Below, piece after piece: positions 1 through 10,317 of a stretch of DNA of 64,000 nucleotides. Positions within the stretch are counted from its first letter, which is position 1. Every line of letters starts with the position of its first letter. Source of the stretch: Gautieria morchelliformis (lineage: Eukaryota; Basidiomycota; Agaricomycetes; Gomphales; Gomphaceae); contig WHVA01000122.1 in NCBI GenBank assembly GCA_015179125.1, positions 183,397 to 247,396 on the forward strand. The letters run 5' to 3'. The position numbers and the translations under genes are program-made. Below the pieces are notes generated by a model, which saw nothing but the letters and a program-made list of their open reading frames with translations, ran no database searches and was not told the DNA's origin.

Positions 1-879
1 CTATCTACAGTCGTAGCGAAATAGCTCGCAGCACTTGACGACGTAACGTGCAAGATATCGCGGAAGGGCTGTCTAAGTTTCGACGGTCCCTTCGCTGGCG
101 AAGGTGCTCCTTCAGAGCCCCTCGCCAACAGCACAGAAAATAGTTTGAAGGCTAAGGTAACGAAGATGAAGTATGAGAACTCACCAGTGATGCCTAAGTC
201 CTTGGCTGGTTGAAGATAGAAATCTTCAAGGAGAGGCTCAAGAGGATGATCACAGCGAGGTCAAGTTTGCACAAGATGGACGACGTATGATAATTGAACT
301 GGGGAATATACATGCGAATGTAAACTACTTATATCGAATGCTCGCAAGGTATTAGCGAATAGGAAAGAGGCCGTCGTGAGTTAGGGCCGGATCGGGGTGT
401 GCAGTCATGATACTAAGGAGATGGAATAAACATACAATAGAGTGAGGGAAGAATGCGAACGTGGAACGACAGAGAGTAAAAGGGGGCGAAGGCACTTATG
501 GACAAAACCATGTCTTGGGACCCGCATACATGCTACCCTGCACGGACTCTTCGTTTACTGGGTTGATCCCGCACGACCTATGGAAGGAACGCCCTGCGAA
601 CGCACTTTGGCCATACGAACACCCAATGGGGTTGGATTAAGAAGATGATGGGGCTAATGATGAACCATCATGCCGGGTGAATGGTATCGATCATATTTGA
701 TGGCGTGCCTGCTGGCGAAATGCACGAGCAGCGAATAGCGGTTCGGAGGATGGGGCGAACAACGAGTAGAGTGGATGTAGAGGAGGAGTGGTCGGTAGGT
801 GCGGCGAACTCTGACGAAGATGCTAGGGAGTGACGAGGGGGAACATGGAGGTAACGCGGTAGGAGAAATAAACCGGTCA
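1..879. other. unclassified repeat-like stretch
   Basis: No reading frame here has recognisable protein content; the longest frames are below 90 codons and look random. The base composition (many gcgaa/cgaag words, purine-rich) resembles the Gypsy LTRs elsewhere in the window, so an old LTR or an internal non-coding piece is possible. The Copia homology starts abruptly at about 880, which makes this stretch foreign to the Copia element. I could not identify ends or target duplications. Confidence 0.3.
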
Positions 880-1486
880 TGACACAGACATTGCATTCGC
901 AGTGTCACTACTTTCTCAATTCCTCGAAAACCCAGGTTTAACTCATTGGAATGCAGTCAAACATGTCTTTAAATATCTAAAAGGCACGATGGACTACAAA
1001 TTGACACTTGGGAAGAATCGAGACGGCCTCATTGGGTATTCAGATGCGGATTGGGCTTCACAAGAGCACAGGCACTCATACTCGGCTTATATTTTTCAGA
1101 TTGATGGAGGGACAGTATCATGGAGTTGTCAAAAACAATCCATAGTAGCCCTATCATCAACTGAAGCCGAATTCGTTGCCCTGACTCATGCGAGCAAAGA
1201 AGCCTTATGGATGCGCCACTTTATTTCTGAAGTGTTCCAACCGCTGAATTGTCCCATCAAACTTTATTCAGACAATCAATCAGCCATTGCCATTGTCTAT
1301 GGCACTCAACAACACACGAGGACCAAGCATTTCGACATTAGATTATATTTCATCTGAGATATAGTCGAAGATGAAGAAATTAAGCTTGTGTACCTACCAA
1401 CGGAACACATGCTAGCCGATCTTCTCACTAAAGGACTTCCTAGTCCTAGAGTGAGAATCCTCAATGAGAGAATCGGAATATATTAA
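880..1486 (+). pseudogene. Copia (Ty1) polyprotein fragment: end of RT and RNase H
   Basis: The frame encodes the end of the Copia reverse transcriptase (the DIAFAVSLLSQF type segment) and the RNase H domain, with GYSDADWA, the STEAEF motif and the SDNQSA motif in their usual order, ending at a TAA at 1484-1486. One in-frame TGA at 1355-1357 interrupts the last helix. It stands where the family has Arg, so CGA to TGA is the likely change. The first part of the polyprotein (gag, protease, integrase, most of RT) is missing; homology begins at about 880. The polypurine tract and LTR follow directly, so this is the 3' end of a truncated element. Confidence 0.85.
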
Positions 1487-1490
1487 GCTT

Positions 1491-1499
1491 GAGGGGGCG
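1491..1499 (+). other. polypurine tract of the Copia element
   Basis: The run GAGGGGGCG lies directly before the LTR that begins TGTTGGG at 1500. This is the usual place for plus-strand priming. Confidence 0.7.
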
Positions 1500-1994
1500 T
1501 GTTGGGTGCATTTATGCTCCTGCACCAAAATCAAGCATAATATGTTCGATTTATTGTATGGTGTTTCAATTTCTTCTCACATTGTTCTTGTACCATGCAT
1601 TCACTTCTCTGATTATTTTTGAAATTTTCGGGTCACTCCCTATCTCTCCATTTCATCCTGTTATTTCTATTTTCACAGGCAGCTGCACCCAGCGGAGTTT
1701 AAAATGACATCGACGCGCGAGCCCTTGGGCGCTAAAGGGCCGGGTGCATGTATATGCCTTCTGAGACAGGATTGTACTCCTCTCTCAGTGACAATAAATT
1801 CACTGAGAGAGGCGAGTAGTATTCCTTGTATTTTCATAGCATGTTGACTGAAAATCATGTAGTACATTTGATTCTAGGTATTATATTAATATATCAGTGA
1901 CAATAAATTCACTGAGAGAGTACATTTTATTCTAGATTCTAGCTTTCTAAGAACTCTACCGAACCTTCCCTGCCATAGCCCCAAGTTGCTAACA
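1500..1994 (+). repeat. Copia 3' LTR
   Basis: The repeat runs from TGTTGGGTGC to GCTAACA (495 bases). A near-identical reverse-complement copy at 37375-37856, bounded by a perfect 5-base duplication, fixes both ends. It has inserted into the reverse transcriptase region of Gypsy A, whose reading frame resumes at 1995. An inner direct repeat around the motif TCAGTGACAATAAATTCACT occurs near 1787 and 1890. Confidence 0.9.
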
Positions 1995-3677
1995 CGAGAG
2001 TCATCGGGAAAGATCAGGACCGGGGCGGAAGTGATCAGCTCTTTGAGTTTGTCAAAGGAGGCCTGTTCCGGCTCTCCCCACTGCCATCCAACCTCCTTCT
2101 TGGTGAGGTCGAAGAGGGCACGAGCGTGGCAGGAGAAGTCCTTGATGAACTGCCGGTAGAAATTGACAAACCCAATGAAGGACTGGACCTCCTTCTTGTT
2201 CCGCGGCACAGGCCAATCTGATACACCGGAAACTTTGACTGGGTCCATTTCCACCTTCCCTTCTGACACAATCACCCCAAGATACTCTATCCACGTCCGC
2301 TCAAATTCGCACTTTTCCGGCTTGAGACACAGGTTGTATTCCCGGAGCCGTTCCAGCACTCCGCACGACTTCCCGATGTTTGGACATTGTTTTTGTGAAG
2401 ATGAGGATGTCATCGAGGTAGACGCAGACAACCCCTTCTGCTATCATGTCACGGAAAATGTCATTCATCATTGTCTGGAATGTGGCGGGACTGTTGGTGA
2501 GGCCAAAGAACATGACCTGTGGCTCAAAGAGTCCTCGGTTGGTGCGGAATGCGGCCTTCCACTCGTCTCCCTCCCGGATCCGAACATTATTGAAGCCCCA
2601 GCGGACATCCAGCTTAGGGAAGTACCTTGCCCCGCGGAGTTGTGTGATTAGTTCAGAAATGAGTGGAATGGGGTACCGGTTCTTGATCGTGATCGCATTC
2701 AAGGCCCGGTAATCCTGCACAAGTCTGAGCGAGCCGTCCTTCTTCTTGATGAAGAACACCGGAGATGCCATGGGTGACTTGGAGGGGAGGATCCTCCCTG
2801 TACGGAGGTTTTCCGCAAGGAATGCATCGAGCTCTACCTGCTCCTTGGATGACAGCGGGTAGACTTTGCAGTTGGTGGGCTTTGACCCAGGCTCCAACTT
2901 GATAGCATGGTCCCACAGCTTCCATGGAGGCAGGGCATCAAACGACTCCTTGGCAAAGATGTCCTCGAACTCCCACAGGTACTCCGGAATTTCCACCTCC
3001 ACTCTATCATGCTTCTTGGAGGCTTCAGCAAGGCGTTGCGAAATGTTTCTGGTGGCGCGGATGTGTTCCGCTTCCGGTGGAAGGTTTACGTACAGCAAGC
3101 GCTCCCCTTCTGCCAGAGTGTCTTCCGGGCCGAGTTGGATGATGTCAGAGTCGGAATCGGAATCGGAATCGGAATCGGAATTGGGACCCGGTTCAATTTC
3201 CGCTTCTGAGTCTTCTTTTGCAAGCAGTGGATGGGGGCCAGAACGACATGTCTGTATGAGCCGTTCGGTCTTCCGCTGCTCCTGGCGCTCCTTCCGCACT
3301 TCCGATCGGCACATGTGACACTTGGCCGGGCACCGACTCATCAGCACCTTCCGAGTCCGCCAATTGATCTCCGGGTTGTGCTCCTGGAGCCAGGTAAACC
3401 CGAGGATGACGTCTTGCTTTCCCAGGCTGGTGACTGCAAAGGAAGTGCGTTCTGTGTGTCCGTCGTAGCGGAGAATTGTGTCTACTATCTCTGTGGTAGA
3501 CCCTGACTCATTGGGGCTTCCATCCACATTGAACACCGGGATTGCACGTTGCAACTTCCGCGTAGTCAGTCGGTTCCGTTCCACATAGTCCCGGTCCATA
3601 AACTGACCAGTGGCCCCGCAATCGACAAGGGCAGGTCCTGATTTGACTTCCGCCGTATCTGTCGTCTGGATCTCCAC
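1995..3677 (-). pseudogene. Gypsy A pol fragment: protease, reverse transcriptase, start of RNase H
   Basis: Read on the minus strand, the protein begins with an aspartic protease whose active site reads VDCGATG (Ser replaced by Cys in DSG). An acidic linker made of Asp-Ser repeats follows. Then comes a Ty3/Gypsy reverse transcriptase with KLDVRWGFNNVRI, FFGLTNSPATF and the catalytic YLDDI. A one-base frameshift near 2340 moves the thumb and connection (the FIGFVNFYRQF segment) to another frame. The gene stops at 1995 because the Copia LTR is inserted there, so RNase H and integrase are cut off. It is typical of Agaricomycete Gypsy elements, but inactive. Confidence 0.88.
3151..3180 (-). repeat. 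six-base microsatellite in Gypsy A coding sequence
   Basis: Five exact copies of TCGGAA lie in the protease-RT linker. On the minus strand they encode alternating Asp and Ser. The six-base period preserves the reading frame. Confidence 0.9.
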
Positions 3678-3894
3678 CTTAATGACTAGTGACTTGGGGC
3701 CAGGGGTGGCAGCAACAACATAGCGCTTCGGGAGGCGTCTCTCCCAAGGGCGGATGCGGGATGGATGGGGTGTCGGATTTGGTTTTTGTGTGACTTTATC
3801 CGGTGGGTCTGTATGAAGTGAGGGGTGTGGGGCTTTTAATTCTCTACTTCAAGACAGGCAAACCGGTTATGTACAGGCAGCAGGGGCACACATC

Positions 3895-4718
3895 TCACCA
3901 GCTGCGCATCACAACATCCGACGCATCTTCCACTTCCGATGCACCATGTTCTGCATTTTCGGAAATTCCTTCCGCAGTGGGCACTCCGCTTATGTCTGCG
4001 AGTGCGAGGAACTCTGGAAGGAGCTCAAGTTTCTCCTCTGTGGTCATAAGCCGGATGTCAAAGGCTTGGGGGCACTCGTGGGCATAGTGGCCTGGTTGTC
4101 AGCATCGGAAGCAGGTGATGGTTCCATGGCCTTTTCCACGCATGTGGTCAACATCCATCAGGGCAGGGCCACTCTTCGAGGGAGGGGGGCTAGGGTTCCT
4201 GGAGCAACCGTCGGAAATATTTTCCGTGTGGGAACGAATGCACTTCCATGTTTTGGCACAGGTGGAGTAGGATGAGCGGAACTGCGTGTCATGTTCCGGT
4301 TCATCTCCACAAAGGCCTCGTTTGCTTCCCTGTTTCGGGACACCCTCCGCGCAGCTTGGTACCACCCTTCCGGGTCATCGAAATCCGGAGCTCCATCCCC
4401 AAGCAGCGCAACTTGGTTCTGGAGTGTCGGATCAAGCCCTCGTCGGGATTTGATGACGATCGTCTTGTCATCGTCATACTCCGCAAGGTCGATGAGCTCC
4501 TGGAAGCGGTCAATGTAGTCATCGACCGGATCCTTGGCCTGGTACCAGCTGGTCCCCTTGAGCTTCGTAAGGGCTGTGAGCTGCTCATTTTTCAGGCAGA
4601 ACTGGTCGGAAAATGTTTTCTCGAAGGCGTCCCAGTCCCGGAAGTAGTTCCCCTTGCCCTTTGCTTCATGTCGGATCACCTTGTTTGCAAAATGGGCATA
4701 CATCACCAATGATGTCAA
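3895..4718 (-). pseudogene. Gypsy A gag
   Basis: The minus-strand frame from 4718 encodes a Ty3-type capsid region (the WYQAKDPVDDYIDRFQEL segment and the DP-GWYQAARR segment). A frameshift near 4280 moves the rest to a second frame that contains a zinc knuckle beginning CFRC and continuing GHYAHEC. The residue after CFRC is a TGA stop inside the knuckle. A tail leads to a stop at 3895. The N-terminus is probably incomplete, since homology reaches the junction with the Copia B fragment. It belongs with the pol frame at 1995-3677, which lies 218 bases downstream. Confidence 0.8.
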
Positions 4719-4800
4719 TGATGATGCTATGTGCCCCTAGGTGGATAATCCATTGATGATGATGTATGCCCCTAGGAAATGTCCCTCTAGAATCCAATAA
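4719..4800. other. junction between Gypsy A and Copia B
   Basis: A short stretch holds two copies of a TGATGATG...ATG-GCCCCTAGG motif (about 4729-4741 and 4756-4780). No LTR ends can be seen. It may be a rearranged Gypsy A leader or a small duplication at the breakpoint. Confidence 0.3.
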
Positions 4801-5550
4801 CAGTGTGTGCTCGACAGCGAGACCCCATACGAGCTTGTTCATGGCACCAAGCCAGACCTGAGCGACTTACCTGAATGTCGTACCAGGGTTTTTGTCCTGA
4901 AAGAAGAAAGCGGCAAGTTAGAACTCAAAGCAGACCAATGGAGGTGGATGGGATACAGCGATGAGAGCAAAGGGCACAGGGTATACTGGCCTGGAAAGTG
5001 CTGCATCATGGTGGAACGTGATGCCACCTTCGATGCTGCCGTCCATGTCACTCCCACTGATGTACTGACTGAGGGGGAGTCTACCACCCCAGGCAGCCAG
5101 AATGTCAGCATTCCACCGCAACCATCAGAGCCATCAGCATGCATCAATCCACTCGAAGGGCTTGAGGCCCTGGAACCCCCAGCAGACCAGCCACAGGAGG
5201 GCAGGGGTCACTGGGTGCGGAAGCCATCTGCATATGTGCGTGGGATTGCTGATGGTGCCGGCAGCAGCACTGGATGTGTGAACACACTCACATACCCCTG
5301 AGGCCTGCCAACACCCTCCAACAGCTTGGCTCTGGTCACTCTGATAGAGCTGCAGGAGGGAATTGGTGATGAGATTGAGGGGGAGGTGCGCTAACCTTTG
5401 GAGTACTCGATAGCGGCCGTGGCGCACAATGTAGGACCAGACCTGACCAGCCTCAATGATGCGGATTCCCGCAATGATTGGCCACAGTGGGACATGTCCA
5501 TCAAGCGGGAACTGGACCAGCATGCGACCCTGAGGACATGGGACCTCATG
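4801..5550 (+). pseudogene. Copia B polyprotein, first part (integrase C-terminus to start of RT)
   Basis: The frame encodes the end of a Copia integrase (TPYELVHGTKPDLSDLP, then WRWMGYSDESKGHRVYWP), the variable linker, and the first RT residues (WPQWDMSIKRELDQH, then TWDLM). Two stops lie in the linker (5299-5301 and 5392-5394). The homology breaks off at about 5550 and resumes at 39988 with IEPPDGANIVGSK, which is what follows TWDL in Copia proteins. The two pieces are therefore halves of one element split by a 34.4-kb insertion. Confidence 0.8.
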
Positions 5551-5700
5551 GACCCACTGTATAGTTCTTGCGTGGGAATCCCCCGGGATTCCCCAGCTTA
5601 ACTTTACTTGTAACCGTCACTACGTCGTATTAGACTCACCACAGATTGGTTGAGTTCTACTACCTTGTGATAACACAAGTGATAAGCCAACAACCTTACA
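5551..5700 (+). repeat. 5' LTR of Gypsy E (5'-truncated)
   Basis: From GACCCACTGTATAG to CAACCTTACA this matches the second part of the LTR at 39757-39987. The first ~82 bases are missing, probably removed by a small deletion together with the left target duplication. Confidence 0.85.
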
Positions 5701-5712
5701 CCTTTTTGAACT
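5701..5712 (+). promoter_or_regulatory. putative primer binding site of Gypsy E
   Basis: CCTTTTTGAACT follows the LTR directly. The same 12 bases follow the LTR of Gypsy G (minus strand, at about 48851). Conservation at this position suggests a primer binding site, although it does not begin with the usual TGG. Confidence 0.45.
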
Positions 5713-5731
5713 TCCAACGACTGTTTGCCTA

Positions 5732-6303
5732 GGAGGATGTTCACATTGACAACAATGTATATTCTTCTAGGATATATTAGATATCTTTTAAAATAGCAAC
5801 CCTAACCAAATTCATAATCCATCATTTTGAGCAACTTGTATATTGTGGACATCCTAAATTTTTTGAATGTTCTGATATTTTAAAAATATGGTTGTATGTG
5901 CTAAAGCATGGTGTGTATTGATATAACAGAGCAATTTCAGAGAGGATGTGGATGACTATATATTAAAAGTATACATGAAACATGTTAGATGTACAATCAC
6001 AGAATATAGAAGCAAGTATGGACAATACCTGTACTATATTATTATATATGGTTGAGAGATCTGATTAGAAGGTATGTTTAAAATAATATGCATGTATAGT
6101 ACAAAGATATGTAACTATTGATGTTTAGACAATGGGGTATACACCCTTTCCTGGGGGAGCAGCAGAATGTGAGAAAGAACTTTGGGGCTAGGATTAAGCA
6201 TGCCTTACAGGTGCTGGCAACTGCCTCAATTTTGATATATTTTTTGAAATATAGATGAGCTAAGTTATATATACATATATATGACAGTTACAACCATCCC
6301 CCC
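5732..6303. mobile_element. AT-rich MITE-like insertion in the leader of Gypsy E
   Basis: An AT-rich, non-coding stretch of about 570 bases has imperfect inverted ends (GGAGGATG at the left, CATCCCCCC at the right) and is flanked by TA on both sides (5730-5731, 6304-6305). Removing it leaves a palindrome, CTGTTTGC-CTA-GCAAACAG. TA flanks and short inverted ends fit a Tc1/mariner-type MITE. No coding capacity is seen. Confidence 0.5.
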
Positions 6304-6362
6304 TAGCAAACAGTTGAAGAGTGGTTCCTGCAGCATCTTACACAAGATCGCTGTGCTGACGA

Positions 6363-8575
6363 TTGGAAAATCGTCAGAAAATGACCGTAGTACAACATAC
6401 TACCATCTACTGTGCGCCTGCGATGTACCTGCTCAGTCGAACGACACGATCTAGCAGTTCACGCAACAAAACCCCGGTGCAGCCTAGGGACACCATGGCT
6501 GATGCTACCTTGGGCTCAGGGCCCAAGGAGATAGAAGACGGCAAAGTCGTAGGCCTCGCCACACCCATCCTAGCACCAGAGGACGCGGACACCATCGACC
6601 AGGTGTCTCCGAGTGTGGACGAGGTAGAAGGACAGGATGGGGACAAGTCACCCTCCCCATCCCACTCATCCCCACCTCGCAACAAGGGCAAGGGCCAAGC
6701 GAGATCCCCTGTCAGCAATGACGAAGGCTCAGCATCGGACCGGACGTCGTGACAAGTTAAGAGCCATGATGCAGCCCCCCAGTCGAAAGATTGGACCCCT
6801 GTTGCTCCCCACAAGGAACAACGTCAAAAACGACAATCACCTGAGGATAATCAGGACTCGGAATACTCAAGCTCAAGTCGAAAGAGCTTGAGGACAACCA
6901 CTGCTGATGAAACAACGGTGACCATGCGGCTGAACAATCAGCTACACGAAGCAACCCAACACATTGGTCACGCCGATGCGAGGAACGAGCAGATAGGCCG
7001 CGAGCTGGAGAACGTGGCAGATGGGATTGCCGGCATAGTCACGACAGGTCGCTTGTGGGCCTGCGAGCGTCACTGGTGGAATCCCGCACGAACGTGCACC
7101 AGAGCAACACAGAGATTGCCGGCGTAAGGGCGATGCTACAAGACCTTGAAGACAAGAACGAGCATCGCCACCACAGAGGGTCGCATAGAGCAACAGACAG
7201 TGGGTGCGACAGCGCCGCTGAAGATCAGCATGAAGCACACGATTGGTGAAGAATGCTGCCGCCGAACATCCCGTCCGTGCAGGGCGTACGGTTCAGGAAT
7301 GAATCGGGAAACCGCGGGACCAACATGGCCCCAGTGAGGGATGGCAAAACCATCCAACAGGCGATCCACGAACAGGTGGCCTCGGAGGTCGACTCTGAGG
7401 ACACGGCTGTGAGCCTGGAGCTTGAAGGTGACCACTGGCAACAGAAAGAGGTGCAAGCCACCCGTCACTATACGCATGCCCTGGAGCTGCACAGGCAGCA
7501 CACCGAAGAGGCGGTGTCCCGAGCGCAATCCACACAGCTGCCGAACGAGCAGCAGGAGCGTGTCATCCAGGAGGCCAGACAAGCACGTTCTGCTCTCTCG
7601 AGCAGATTACGAGTCCAGAACGTGGGATTGACAGGGGACACCTGACATCAATCCCCGTGAAGCAGTGAGCAGTTAGAAACTGCCCCGCCACGCGCCACTG
7701 TGCAGCCGCACGAAAGGTCCGTTGCCTTGACTGAAGGTCAAGGCATCCCAGACCAAATCGAAGGCCCACAAGAGCCATATGACGGCGTCACATGGATGAT
7801 CTGTGTAGCGCTTGCAGATGCCGCAGTCACGGACCCTTAAAAGTCTGTGCTCGTGAAAGCTGGCATAAAGCTGGCACATCCCAAGCCATACGCCGGAGGT
7901 TTGGACCTCGAGGAATTCAAGGGATTCGTAGCAGGCATCTTGAGGTGGCTCAAGATGAACTGCCTACTAGGGCCAACCACCGTGCAGATGCAGGTGGATT
8001 ACCCGGGCACTCACCTAACCGGCAAGGCCCAAGAATGGTTCGTTCAAAACATTGAGCGTTTCGATCGTCAGGTCCATGAATGGACCTTGGAAATGGCTAT
8101 ACAAGGGCTGCAGAAGAGATTCATGCACACCCTCACATACCACTACGTGTCAAACAAATTTGACGTGGTCATGCAAGGCACGAAGACCGTTCAGGAAATG
8201 CTGAACGAGCTCACGAAGTACTCGGTGCAGATGATACAACTGCCTGATGAATACATGCTCCGGAGATGGTTCGTGTCAGCATTGCGCGATACCTTGCGCA
8301 ATGAAGTCCTGAAGAAAGGCTACAATGCCGAATCCAGCTTGATCGAGCAGCTCTTCGAAGCTGCCTGAATGATCGAGGAAGCATCCTGGTATAACCAAGG
8401 GATGTGCCGGGCAGAAACTGCGGCCGCAATGGCCATCATGACACGGCTTGTGACAAGCAAGTCGACCACACAGTCGGGCTTCAACAAGCCCACTGCATTC
8501 CAGGCAAACAATGCCTTCCGCCGACCCATTCCGACAAAGCCACCACAAACAGGTCGCCCACCTGAGGCGAAGCCG
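6363..8575 (+). pseudogene. Gypsy E gag, first part
   Basis: A Gag-like protein is spread over several frames. It has an acidic and serine-rich N-terminus (6363-6752), a coiled-coil-like Gln/Glu-rich middle (7253-7645), and the capsid core (7847-8368) with AGIKLAHPKPYAGG, LTGKAQEWFVQNIE and GYNAESSLIEQLFEAA. The TGA at 8366-8368 stands where the related Gypsy G gag has Cys. The related gag on the minus strand at 44846-48710 aligns segment by segment, which supports the exon-free reconstruction of the order. The gene is interrupted at 8575 by element D and resumes at 32917. The start codon is uncertain. Confidence 0.75.
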
Positions 8576-9634
8576 TGTGTGGGAACCGTTGCTAATGAAA
8601 AGCCTCGTGAAAAAAGGATTAAAATCGCTTTAAAACCCTATTTTTGTTGTAACCACAAGGTAATTTACTGAGGCGCACATACGTGCGTATACACGAGTTA
8701 CGAGTCGAGGCTATCCAGCATGCATGCTGGATCGCACGAGCCACCGAAGCCGAGCCGAGGCACCACGCGTGCAACGAGATCCGAGTATCAATACATTAGC
8801 CAAAACCGGAGATGCAGATCCTGGCGCATTTGTAGGGAGCCGGCTGAATAGTTCAGCATCTATTTAGCCTGTATCAAACCTCCTATCACAGTAGTATAAG
8901 TCACATTACATGTACCGTAGAAACGACACACAAATCTTATCCGTCCGGCTTCGAGTCACAAGCCGCAGTCCCCTGCGCTTGAGTCAAAGCACACCACGAG
9001 TCGAGTTGAGTCTGCCTCTGTGCTCGAGTCAATGCACATGCCTAAAGCACTTCTAACATCATAACAATAATTTTCCCAGCTGATAGTAGCTAATACACGT
9101 GGCTATTGTTGGGAGAACTCTATTCAAATATTCCTTGAATTTCCTCTTACTTTTTCGCCATTTAACTTGGCTTCCCTGACTCAAAAACTCCTTATTCTGT
9201 CAGGCAGAGTTATGAACCCACACACGTCCACAACTCTGCCACAGCCGCTCAGTTTCAAACTCCGACCGGAGCTTCCCACGAACTGTAAACTCGGAGTTGC
9301 AGGCACTCAAGCACCTACAACTCCGGTACCTTGGCTCACTCAAACTCAGCCACTGAGTCTGAATGTGTCCTCTACCGCTTACACAAGCCTGTGCAATTCA
9401 AACCCAGCTGGCACATGACTTGCATCATAGCAACCATGGCTGTGCAAGGCTGCATACAAAGTCACACAAAGATGTACAAAGCCAAAACTAGGGTGCAGGT
9501 TTGATAAAGCCTATTGGATGAAGGATCCTCCAAACGCAACACTATGACACCAAATAGGCCCCTTGATGTCATAGCGGCTGTAGGGCTGTGCAGGGCAGTG
9601 CAAGGCTGTGTAAGGCTGTGCAAACCAGGGAAGG
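8576..9634. mobile_element. element D (LTR-like, non-coding), left part
   Basis: The element begins TGTGTGGGAACC and its right part ends GGTTCCAAAACA at 32911, giving TG...CA ends with a short imperfect inverted repeat. It is flanked by a perfect 5-base duplication AGCCG (8571-8575 and 32912-32916) within Gypsy E gag. Without its own insert it measures about 1.86 kb. No protein is recognisable. A perfect 20-base palindrome sits at 8713-8732 and short tandem 'aaggctgtg' words at 9590-9625. A large solo LTR or a non-autonomous LTR element are the likeliest readings. Confidence 0.7.
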
Positions 9635-10181
9635 TGTTACGATACGATCCGTCGTAAGGTTGACCGAGGTCAGGGACGAAACCCGAGGCAAGGTCCGAGG
9701 TTACGGGGCGAGGTTTGGATGGGGAAGTCGGAGAGTGACTTGGCTTCAGCTTATGTGCTGCGCCGACCCTACACACGAGTCCCAACTTCAGAGGTAAACG
9801 AATAAGAGGCGAGGTTTGGCTTAAGAGGCGAGGCTTAGAAACTAGCTAAGGATCGAAGGGATACGATAGTTGATTTTCAGACTGAGGAGTAGGAATGCAT
9901 ACAAGGGGGGTTATATACGAGCGAGGGTACGAGTCAGGGGCGAACGTATTAGTGGAGGTCAGGGCGAGGTCAGGGCGAGGTAATATACGAATGATGCATG
10001 ATGGAGCGGAATCAGTAACTAAGGGGATACGGGCATGGGATCAAGGTCGGATATGAGCTCAAGCTCGGGCTCGGGCTCGGGCGCGGATAAGGATCATATG
10101 TACTCGGCACGAGTATCACAAGGCTCGGGCTCGGAAGAAGGTTTTACCGGTAAGTAACCGGCCAAAGGCCGGGTCCTTACA
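9635..10181 (-). repeat. 3' LTR of Gypsy C
   Basis: Runs TGTTACGATACG to CCTTACA in plus-strand reading, 547 bases. It differs from its partner at 31574-32103 by a few substitutions and short tandem-unit indels (for example an extra AGGTCAGGGCG unit near 9965), so insertion was fairly recent. Confidence 0.92.
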
Positions 10182-10194
10182 GTATCCCCTCCTT
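10182..10194 (-). other. polypurine tract of Gypsy C
   Basis: The minus strand reads AAGGAGGGGATAC directly before the 3' LTR. Confidence 0.7.
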
Positions 10195-10317
10195 ATGGCC
10201 GAGACCCTCGAGGCCGTAATATGAACAAGGTTCGCCTATCCTCGAATCTAGATCCCGGCCTGATGTTAAGTAGCCGGAAAGGCGAAGCTTAAATCATAGC
10301 CAAGGTTAGATAAAAGG

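Noticed and set aside
1886-1994. C-terminal extension of the Gypsy A RT frame
   Set aside because: It is translation of the Copia LTR on the wrong strand, not RNase H.
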